A stretch of 64,000 nt of DNA, from the NCBI GenBank assembly GCA_032622095.1, contig CP136066.1:231390961-231454960 (forward strand), in the 5' to 3' direction. The position numbers were made by a program, and so were the translations under genes. This document shows positions 25,501-37,500 of this stretch, in pieces. Numbering within the stretch: the first letter of the stretch is position 1; each line of letters starts with the position of its first letter. This DNA comes from Siphonodentalium dalli. Its lineage: Eukaryota; Mollusca; Scaphopoda; Gadilida; Siphonodentaliidae. The notes beneath the pieces are model-generated. The model made no database searches. It saw nothing but the letters and a program-made list of their open reading frames with translations, and had not been told where the DNA came from.

Positions 25501-28500
25501 CGATTACTTAGAGCATTACTGTAGGTTTATAGATCCAAGAAGGTTAACGCATCAAGGCCATCCAAAGTTAATTTCCTGTTTCTCAGGCCAAAAAGGTTTG
25601 AAAAGCATGCGCGCCCACGCGTATTTATATTTTATTATTTATTTTTGGGGCACATGCCAATGAAGTATCCCACCTCCGCACCAGCTGCCATTGTGTTTAA
25701 TTTTAGATCATGTCATGAATCTCTACTCTTCGCTAAGCACGTAGAGATCATATTCCACCAGTACAAAACCTTGGAACTTTTTGAAGTTTTGACAGGGAAC
25801 TTTATAAAGTCGAAAAAACATGGGGAATATATTTCTTTGTTATGATCTGTTCCTTAATAATGTACTTCACTGCAGGTGAAGGTCCCAACTCAAAATTTCA
25901 CGATTTAAGTGACTTTGTGAGTGATTTTGCATTGCGTCGTGTACAATTATGGAATTTCTCCTGGGTAATTAATTTGATGTTTATTGCGATTTCGGCTCAC
26001 AAAAGTCAGAGAAATGCATGCAATTTCGAGTTGGGACATTCACATACAGTGAAGTACATTATTAAGGAACAATTAAAACAACTGAGAAATATATTCCCCA
26101 TGTTATTTTTCGACTTTATAAGGTTCCTTGTCAAAACTTCTAAAAGTTCCCAGATTTTGTACTCATGGAATATGATCTCTATGGGCATTAGCCAGAGTAA
26201 AGATTCATGGCATGATCTAATGCCAACGAAGCATCCCGCCTCCGCATCAGCTGGCATTGAGTTTAATTTCAGATGCCCAGGATAATATGTCTGTAAAAAG
26301 TTATTTCATAGATTCCATGTGCTCAATCAAGTATAGCCGATGCATTTTTTTTCATAATTTATTCATTTTTTTTTTTGCTACAATTTGCATTCAAATTTTA
26401 ACATACATATTAATATGAAATTGAATGACATATAGATCATCTGTATGTTTCCTATTATAACTACTTATCAATGCCAAGTTAATAGTACTAGTTCAGTTGG
26501 AAGACATTGTTACTTCTTTTACAGTCTCGGCGATAGTAAAATGTGAATCCTCCGTCACATGATTCATATATTATATGTTGTTTTTCACTGTATAATGCTG
26601 TTTTAGGTGAGAAGGATATGGGCATTGTAGAGTTGTGGCTTTTTGTAAAAGAAATGTGAATTCTATTCTCGAGAAATCTTTTTTACCAATCCTTTTTCTC
26701 ATTCTCTTTTTTGTTTGTTTATTTAATTAGAAATTTTCTGTAAGAGCATTACTGTGAGGACACTGTCCCATTTCCCCCCTTGGGTTCTATTCAATGACAA
26801 CTTCCATTTGGTTGCTAGTGTTTCTGTTTTGTACTCTTGTTTTAAGAATTGACATGCAGATTCAATGCTTAAGACTTTTTTAATACATGAAACCAATGCA
26901 TTTCTTACTGATGTTAGAGTTTTGGTAATTAATCAATTCTGATAACTAAAGTGTCTTTTGAAGAAATGTTGTTGTTGTTGGAATCTGATGATACGGGGAC
27001 CATCGAACCTTTAAGCTTCTATTTTTGTTTACTAGATTATCAAATGAAACAGATATAAAAGAATATCAACAAAAAATCCGAGATCTAGAGAAAAACAAGG
27101 ATGATCTGTCGACTAAACTGTCGAAGAAAGATCGAGAGTGTGAAGCTAAAACTGATCAGTATGTGAGTATATTTCCCGTTGAGGCAATATCAGTTTTAAT
27201 AGTTCGTTATGAACATCAGATGGAGGAGGGAAAAAATGTCTAAAAACCCTAGGTCAATTGCCGATCATTCCACAAGATCCTGGTGAATACAAAATCTCTT
27301 GAAATATCTTTTTGCAAATAAAACTTTATAAAACCAACACTAAATTAGGCCAAAAAAAAAAAAGGGTTTTGGTTCTCAGGCCCCGCCGCATTGAATATAA
27401 AGGGCCGCATTAGGCCTTTTTATTGCAATGCCTGATGTTATGACAAAAAAACTTACGAAAAAATAAATTATTTCATAAACATGTCCATAGTAGATATGTG
27501 AATATTAGTGTGCATTGAGCTCTAACATGTAATGTGTTAAAAAGTGACTTGCAGGCTTACAACATGAAGTAGATTCAGGATCACATATTAAAATGGGGAG
27601 GTATCAGTTTTTAGAAAACAATAACAATAGTGAATGTCAGGGGCATTATATAATGTTAGGTAATCCCAGTCATAGACTGGTAGTACAATGTCATTTTTAT
27701 GTAAGATTAAATGAGTTTATATGCATAACAGTTCCCTCTACATTTCTGGTTATTACTAGACAGAGGAAGGTATCTTTGTCCATGCTTACTATGTGCAGAA
27801 AAAAAATAAAAAATAAAACCCTCCCTCCCTCATTGATTTGAAAAAAAATTTGCCCGAGAACCAAAACTCTTTTTTTGTTTGGCCTTAATATCTCAATTAT
27901 TCTCATTTTCCCATGCTATTATGACTGATAGGACACATTAATATCTCAATTATTCTCATTTTCTCAGAATGAGTTGATGGACACAATCAATAAAATGAAA
28001 GCCAAAGTGGAAAAAGAAACAAAGAGTCACTGTGAAGCCAAGGACCAACTTCAACAACTACAAATGCAGGTATGAAACCAAGCTTCAATCCACCCTGCAC
28101 CCCCCAGATGGTGAATTAAGTGACGCCATCCCGCAAGGTGGGCTAGCATGACCAAATTCACCCTCTGAGGACCTCATTCTACACGGCCTCTTCTGCTATG
28201 GGAGACATAGACTCAGATTGAAGTTCCCAATTTGGGAACCTCTATTATGCAATGTGTCGTCTGCACATATTACAATTTTATAAGCTCTGGGAAGTTCTGG
28301 GAACTATCTATAGTCTCAAATTAACATTGCTTTAGTTACTTTATCCCTTCTGTTCAGTTTCTATATCCCCTAATCAGGGGCGCCGGAAGCATCCAAGAGC
28401 AAGGGGGGCAGAGCCTACAAAAAGGGCACTTTTCCGCAAAAAAGGGCATTTTCTCCGCAAACTCGGGAAAATGACCACAAATTCATTGTGGCAAAAATCC

Positions 28501-31500
28501 CTATTTTAATGGTATTTGGTAGTTTTTATGGCCGTTTTGTGATAAAATTGACAAAAAAAATTCTTGTGAAATTGGTGGTATTTGGACCAAAAAAGTCACA
28601 TTTTGCTATAAAAACACGAGATTAAACAAACACACAAAAAGCATTTTCTGTCTCCAGAAAAAGGGCAAGTCCTGCCCCCGCTCGCCCCCCCCTTGGTCAA
28701 GGGCAGGGGGATCAGCTGCCCCCCTCTGCCCCCCCCCTCTTCCGGCGCCCCTGCCCCTAATATGCTGAAGATAAATTGCATAAACGAGCTGACTAATAGA
28801 TGATAAACGAGGTGGACTCATGGGTGAACTTCACCAACTTCAGCTGCGAAAGTTCAATCTGATCCTACATCTCCCATAGCAGTTTAGGCCTAATCAGAAT
28901 GAGGTGTTCAAAGGGTGAATTTAGTGATGCTAGCCCACTGGGTGGGGTAGCGTCACTAATTTCACCCTCTGGGGCCCTCAGTCTGCAAATGACAGACACA
29001 CTATTTGCAGGCTTGATCATCACGAGTTCGAGTGACATCTTTTCCCCCAACCACTCAACTCAAGTGTGATTATGATTGCTGACCCTAGATCAACATTTAC
29101 GGTTACAGCTCGATGAACGTGATAGGCTGGAGCACTCATTAAAATGGGCTGCTTACCTGAACATCTAACATTCTATATAATTATTTTATCACATAATTAA
29201 CTCATAAAACCAGCTTCATAATTATTGGTAAGACACACGTGTAATATTAGCGCGTGCGATTACGTCACGCCATTATTTAAATTACTTGGGATTGCTGAAG
29301 TTTATGATTGTTGTTTTCGATGAATACTTCGCGTTGCTTCATATTTATTTGATCATGTGATAAAAGGTATCTCAAACTCGTAATTTATCAACCTCATCCA
29401 CTAAACCTCGGCTCAAATCGAATTTAGTGAACTCAGTTGATAAATTCCGTATAAAATAGAAACTCATGTGAGATCCTCTATATAATATATAATATACAAT
29501 TGAAGCTCAATTCTGAATGAGGTGAATGTGAGAATGTTGAGGATCTAGTTAAGATGGGCAGCTTACCTGAATATCTAACATTCTATATAATTATGACTGA
29601 ACCCTGTTGCTGACCCTAGATAAACATTTACGATTGCGGCTTGATGCTGAACAAGGTGAACGTGAAGTTTACCTGAACATCTAACATTCTATTATCATAT
29701 TATAATAATTACAATTGCAGCTCGATGCTGAACGAGGTGAACGTGAGAAGCTGCAGCATCTCGTTAAGACGGGCAGCTTACCTGATGATGCTAAAGTCGG
29801 ACTATCCAGCACACCACTGTTCAGCTCTTCATTCTCAAACACTCCAACGGCAGCAAAGACTGACACTACGTCAATAGTATCAGGTCCACGACCAGCCGCG
29901 CCACCACCTCCACCACCGCCGCCAGGCGTCGGTGGGCCACCACCCCCACCAGGTGAGATTTAAACCCTTTATTTACAAAATGGATTTTTCCATTCAGTTA
30001 TAAAAGTATACGTTGGAATGGTCTATTATTCATTTGGATGGAAATAAAAGCAGATGACAGACAGAAAAAAACAGATAATACAAGAGCAGAATGAAATGTT
30101 CATATAATAAGTTCAACAAACGACCTAAGGGAACTACTCATCAATGAGGTTTTAACCCTTCTATGACTGGAGCTTCCTTAATTTTGTCATTATAACAATC
30201 CATCCCCCACCTGGGTAACTTTATCACAATTTCAAGAACATAGCGGGCTAGCATCACCAAATTCACCCTCTGGGAACCTCATTCTGCTGAGGTGTGAGCA
30301 GAATGAGGTCCCCAGAATGTGAATTTGGTGATGCTAGCCTGCTATGCGGGGTAGCATCACTAAATTCACACTCTGGGGACCTCATTCTGCAAATGACAGA
30401 CACCCTATTTCAAGGCTTGTGAGTAACCTTATCACAAAAAACAGGTGAGTGGCCAATTCAGCAATACGCATTATCAATTTGTATTCAAAATATAAAAGAA
30501 TATAATTTCATAAATTTGAGTACCAATTTTTTGTGATTAGGCTTACTCAAGTTCTTGAAATTGTGATATATTTACCCAGGTGGGTGGGTGACTTTGAGTC
30601 GCATGGCACACTCGCCGTCATGGCCCGGGTTCAAATCTCACCTAATCCCAAAAAAAAAAATTTGCACTGTCTCAAAATGAAACTTGCTTCTAAAAATAGG
30701 CATCTTGTGTGTTGTATAGTCCCAGACATGTTCAAAGAGCAACATGTTTTGGAGACGTATATATAACATGATACTGTGCAATATTTGCTGTATTAATTAA
30801 TTCAAACGAAAGTGAGCGATAATAATTTAATTAAAGTGATGTGAAACACTCCGGTAGGGTGATCAAATAGAAATGGAGATTAATCTTGTTCAAAGTAGTT
30901 ATTTTTACAAATATTATATCTAAATTGACAGCACACACCATCATTCATATGTATTAATTAAATGCAGGGACTCTTCGTTGGAGAAATCGTTTTCGTTAGT
31001 TTATTGCCGATAGATGCATCCCGAATTGAGTAGTAAATATTTACAATTGAGCGCATTTCAGACGATGTTTCTATGGAGTGGTATGGTCGATTTGCTTCAG
31101 ATTTTCGGCGGTGCTAGTAGAATGTTGCATTCCTCCAATTGGCTTTGTGCCTGAATTCTAACTTATCATTTTCACGCACCCGAAAAGTACATAATATGTC
31201 TTTGAACAATTTCTTTGTTTCAGGTCCCCCTGGCATGCCATCTGCCTCCACATTAAAGAGGAAAAACATTCCACAGCCATCACAAGCTCTTAAATCATTT
31301 AACTGGGTCAAGATATCAGAGGTATTAAATAGCAAGCTAGCATTTTTTTTTTCTTAATTCCTACTTTAATATTGAATAAATGATGAGAATTTCCAGAAAA
31401 ATAGCGACTAACTTATGCACAGGTCAGCCCTCCTTCACATATGGTGATATACCCATGATGACAACATCAACATGAGACTGCTGGAACACTCATGACCCAA

Positions 31501-34500
31501 ATAAACATTATAAGACGTATCGTAGTACGTAGTATTAATAATCAAAAATTAAAACATGAACTGTAAACAATTAAAATGACTTCCGAGGGGCACATGTTGA
31601 AAGCGAATAACTGACACCCCTGACGTTCGAGAATGGATCTTCCTATGACTGAATCATACTGATGTACCTTTTAATGATTTATTCATGGGTGTGTGGAATT
31701 GATTCGGTGCCACGTGCGACAGTAAGTTGTCACATTGTCATTAACTTTGCAAGGCGCCCACTGGGCGGCAAGATCAAATGACTCTTTGCATGCATTTGAT
31801 GTCATCTAGTAGGAATCACTAATAAGCCACGTATTGACCGATGACACAGTAAACTAAAAATCACAGTGTTTGTAAATAGATGAGTCACACTTGACCAGTT
31901 TGCATTAACCCTTTACCCAACAGAACGGCCCTGTGCCAATGCATTCTCTTATATATGTGAGTCGACCATAGGTCGCCTCGCATATATAAGAGAATGCATT
32001 GGCTTAACACATATTAAAAATGATAAAAATTATTTTTTAGGCCAATGCATTCTCTTATATATGCGAGGCGACCTATGGTCGACTCGCATATATAAGAGAA
32101 TGCATTGGCACAGGGCATAACTGTAACCATCACAATGTGGTCAATGAACCGGTTCCAATGATATCCATATTTGTATGGTGTTATTGAGACATACCGAAGA
32201 TATTTTAGGCTGTTGAAGCTTTATTTGGGCGTTTTTGGCCGTTTTGTTGGGTAAAGGGTTAATGATTTATTCATGGGTGTGTGGAATTAATTCGGTGCCA
32301 CATGCGACAGTAAGTTGTCACATTGTCATTAACTTTGCAAGGCGCCCACTGGGCGGCAAGATCAAATGACTCTTTGCATGCATTTGATGTCATCTAGTAG
32401 GAATCACTAATAAGCCACGTATTGACCGATGACACAGTAAACTAAAAATCACAGTGTTTGTAAATAGATGAGTCACACTTGACCAGTTTGCATTAACCCA
32501 TTACCCAACAGAATGGCCCTAGCTGTGCCAATGCATTCTCTTATATATGCGAGTCGACCATAGGTCGCCTCGCATATATAAGAGAATGCATTGGCTTAAC
32601 ACATATTAAAAATGATAAAATTGTCAAAGAATGTAGAAAAATATTATAAAAATTGTTAAAGAATGTAAGAAAAAATGGTAAAAAGTATTAAAAAAATAAT
32701 GTTTTTAGGCCAATGCATTCTCTTATATATGCGAGGCGACCTATGGTCGACTCACATATATAAGAGAATGCATTGGCACAGGGCATAACTGTAACCATCA
32801 CAATGTGGTCGATGAACCGGTTCCAATGATATCCATATTTGTATGGTGTTATTGAGACATACCGAAGATATTTTAGGCTGTTGAAGCTTTATTTGGGCGT
32901 TTTTGGCCGTTTTGTTGGGTAAAGGGTTAATGATTTATTCATGGGTGTGTGGAATTGATTCGGTGCCACGTGCGACAGTAAGTTGTCACATTGTCATTAA
33001 CTTTGCAAGGCGCCCACTGGGCGGCAAGATCAAATGACTCTTTGCATGCATTTGATGTCATCTAGTAGGAATCACTAATAAGCCACGTATTGACCGATGA
33101 CACAGTAAACTAAAAATCACAGTGTTTGTAAATAGATGAGTCACACTTGGCCAGTTTGAATTAAAGTTGTGACTCGCTATACCTCAATATATAGAAACAT
33201 CACATGTTAACAACATTTAACTGCCTGTGTATAAAGTGCTTTTGATTCAAATTGATTGACAATCTGGTATACGATGACTGACGATGGAGGAGGTGACTTA
33301 ATTGATTGACAATCTGGTATACGATGACTGACGATGGACGAGGTGACTTACTTGATTGATGGAATCCTCTGATCCAATCAGAGTGCTTGAATGGTGGGAT
33401 TTGTATCTGCTGTCATGGGCAAAGAAAATGTCAACAATTTATGCGGAACAATTTCAACTTCTGAAAAAGATTGAGTTTGGCAAATTAAAATTGAGGCATT
33501 GACTATTGATTATGGAGTGAAAAAACAAATATTGAAGAAATCTTTTGAATGCAACAAAATATTAAATCGTTTTGCCATGGTTTTTGGGGAATGTAAACTA
33601 AACAGTTTTTGCCACCAGGGTATCAGTGCCGATAATCCTTTGCAATTTAAAAGTAAAATTGATATGGAAATATGTTCTGTTACTACCAAACTTTTTTCAC
33701 ATACAAGACTTATCGGTATCTGTATCGGATTGGCTGATAACTCTATTGAAAATATCGGCTATCGGCTTTTACCGATCACTCTCTTATTGTTACATCACTA
33801 TGTATTTAAGCACAATTTATTATTTTCCAGAATAAAGTCGGTGATACACTTTGGAAGGATATTGATGATTCCAGGGTAAGTATTCATACCAATAAACTAC
33901 CCTTATGGAGCCCCTCACAGATGTGAGCAGACGACACTCAGCAGTACAAGCTGCCACCTGTATGGGGCTCCCTACAGGAAGGATATTGATGATTCCAGGG
34001 TAAGTATTCATACCAATAAACTACCCTTATGGATCCCCTCACAGACGTGAGCAGACGACACTCAGCAGTACAAGCTGCCACCTGTATGGGGCTCCCTACA
34101 GGAAGGATATTGATGATTCCAGGGTAAGTATTCATACCAATAAACTACCCTTATGGAGCCCCTCACAGATGTGAGCAGACGACACTCAGCAGTACAAGCT
34201 GCCACCTGTATGGGGCTCCCTACAGGAAGGATATTGATGATTCCAGGGTAAGTATTCATACCAATAAACTACCCTTATGGATCCCCTCACAGACGTGAGC
34301 AGACGACACTCAGCAGTACAAGCTGCCACCTGTATGGGGCTCCCTACAGGAAGGATATTGATGATTCCAGGGTAAGTATTCATACCACTAAACTACCCTT
34401 ATGGAGCCCCTCACAGATGTGAGCAGATGACACTCAGCAGTACAAGCTGCCACCTGTATGGGGCTCCATACAGGAAGGATATTGATGATTCCAGGGTAAG

Positions 34501-37500
34501 TATTCATACCAATAAACTACCCTTATGGAGCCCCTCACAGATGTGAGCAGACGACACTCAGCAGTACAAGCTGCCACCTGTATGGGGCTCCATACAGGAA
34601 GGATATTGATGATTCCAGGGTAAGTATTCATACCAATAAACTACCCTTATGGAGCCCCTCACAGATGTGAGCAGACGACACTCAGCAGTACAAGCTGCCA
34701 CCTGTATGGGGCTCCATACAGGAAGGATATTGATGATTCCAGGGTAAGTATTCATACCAATAAACTACCCTTATGGAGCCCCTCACAGACGTGAGCAGAC
34801 GACACTCATCAATACAAGCTGCCACCTGTATGGGGCTCCCTACAGGAAGGATATTGATGATTCCAGGGTAAGTATTCATATATTCATCATTTTTATTAAT
34901 TTTTTTTACATTCTTCAACAATTTAATAATTTTTTTAATAATTTTTGTTACTTTCTTTATCAATTTTTTTTATTTTTTCTTACATTCTTTACCAATTTTG
35001 TATAATTTTTTCTTACATTTTTTAACAATTATAAAAAATTTGTAGGCCAATGCATTCTCTTATATATACGAGGCGACCTATGGTCGACTCATATATATAA
35101 TAGAATGCATTGGCACAGGGTTTTCGCAAAAATTCAGGAAGCTTCCATCATGAAATGAGTCGCAGTTAATTGTGTATGAAATTTATTAACCAAGTAATCT
35201 AATTTAGATTCGAGCCGAGCTCGAATAGAATGTGGTGGATGAGGTTAATAAATTTTGTATAGCATTACAACAAATTTGAGATCCATTTTATTCCAGGGTA
35301 AGTATTCATATTATTCATCATTTTTCTAATGTTTTCTTAAAACCCGGCAGACCAGTTCCCTGAGTGAGTTATATCATGTAATCAGCGAAACCTATTGATT
35401 ATTCTGTTTATTACACACTTTCAACAACTAAAAGGCGCTAATTCTAAAGAAAATATGTGACAAAATAGTCCCCAATCAATTGTGCTCACCGGGGACGTAA
35501 TTCATATATTCATCCTTATAAATCGTGGCTAAGTGTGTAATAAAATAAAATATCTGTGTTCTCAGGCAATTAGATCTCAATGTTGTAGGTGAGGGTTGGA
35601 AGCAATTTATTTTTTATTTTTGCTTATTATTTGGGAAACACAGGGAAAAAAAAAAAAAAATTGGCTTCAAATCCAATATTTCTAACAGAAAATATTGAAA
35701 AAAAAAATTTTGAGGCTTTTTATAAGAAAATTTATATTATACTACATGGTATCGCGTCATCCTACAATCAATTTATTTATTGGTATCGCGTCATCCTACA
35801 ATCAGTTTCTGTATGGTCAAATGCTACCGGTATTATATACACACAGCTTCACCAGTGCACTGTGTATTTATTTCCTCAATTTCCACTGTTGTAATAGTTC
35901 ACCATTTCATGGTGCCAAAGCATTCTCTTATATATGCTAGTCTCCAATAGGGAGCTGCGCTGGTGCCAGTGCATTCTCTTATATATGCTAGTCTCCAATA
36001 GGGAGCTGCGCTGGTGCCAGTGCATTCTCTTATATATGCTAGTCTCCAATAGGGAGCTGCGCTGGTGCCAGTGCATTCTCTTATATATGCTAGTCTCCAA
36101 TAGGGAGCTGCGCTGGTGCCAGTGCATTCTCTTATATATGCTAGTCTCCTAGAGGGAGCTGCGCTGGTGCCAGTGAATTCTCTTATATATGCTAGTCTCC
36201 AATAGGGAGCTGCGCTGGTGCCAGTGCATTCTCTTATATATTCTAGGCTCCACATGGGAGACTCACATGTATAGGAGAATGCATTGGCACTGGGTTTTCG
36301 CACAATTTCTGGAAGCTCCAGCCATGGTAGAGTTAAAGGTACTCAATCCGATCAGACCCCCCTCCTAAATTACTATTTCTTTGGCTTCGGGGGTAAAACA
36401 TATTTGATTCAAGTCGAGGAACCTACACATCAACGCTCAGAGTGATCAGATATCAATTTTTGAAGTTTTGTTATTTCTATTGTTTGTGGCCCAGAAACAC
36501 GTCGTCAAAAGGTTGGTCTCGGTCAAAATTGCGTTATTATTACCACTTGATTTTATAGTTATCCATCTTCGTCCGTTTGAATAAGTGTTTCTGGGGCAAT
36601 TATTAGTACACATCTCGAGAAATAACAAACTTCAAAAATCAATATCTGATCACTCTGAGCTTTGATGGGTGGGTTCCTCGACTCGAATCAAATATTTTTG
36701 ACCCCTGAAGCCAAAGAAATAGTAATTTAGGGGTACTTAATCGGATTGAGTACCTTTAACATTGAACATTTGTATTTCAGATATTTAACGATCTTGATCT
36801 GCCAGACTTAGAAAAATCTTTCTCAGCTTACCAACGAAAGCAAGCTGAGGACAGTGAGAATCTCGATAGAAGCTTCCAGAAGCCGAAAGTTAAAGAATTC
36901 TCTGTAGTCGATGGCAGACGGGCCCAAAACTGCAATATACTGCTATCCAAACTCAAGTTAACAAACGAGGAAATGGCGAAAGCCATCATGACAATGGATC
37001 AACAGGAAGAAATACCCAAGGATATGCTGGAGCAGGTGAGAGACCACTTACTGTAATGCCCTAAATAATAATCGACTCCTTAACCACAGCAGAATTATGG
37101 GTAACTTTTCAGGATTTAGTCGTAAATATGGCTTGTTGCCATTCATCGGAAAGCTCTCAGTTATGCCCTAAATAATTAACTCCTTAACCACAGCAGAATT
37201 ATGGCAATTTTTTCAGGATTTTGTCGCAAATATGGCTTGTTGCCATTCATCGGAAAGCTCTCAGTGTGGTTAAGGATTTGATTATTTAGGGCATTATTGT
37301 AGTATGGTCAACACTATCAAATTTTGAGTTTTTTGTACTCAATAGCAACAAGCCATATTTCTGACTAAATCCTGAAAAGTTACCCATAATTCTGCTGATG
37401 TTAAGGAGTCGATTATTTAGGGAATTTCTGTATCTGTATTGGCTAACCTAAAAACATAAAAGGATATGCCGGAACAGGTGAGAGACCACTTATTTGTATT

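Noticed and set aside
33820-34963. Series of overlapping reverse-strand ORFs ([12 protein letters not shown]...)
   Set aside because: They are repeated readings of the 124-bp array on the strand opposite to exon 13.
35876-36303. Repetitive ORFs ([17 protein letters not shown] and [17 protein letters not shown])
   Set aside because: By-products of the 51-bp hairpin-arm array in both directions; no protein features.
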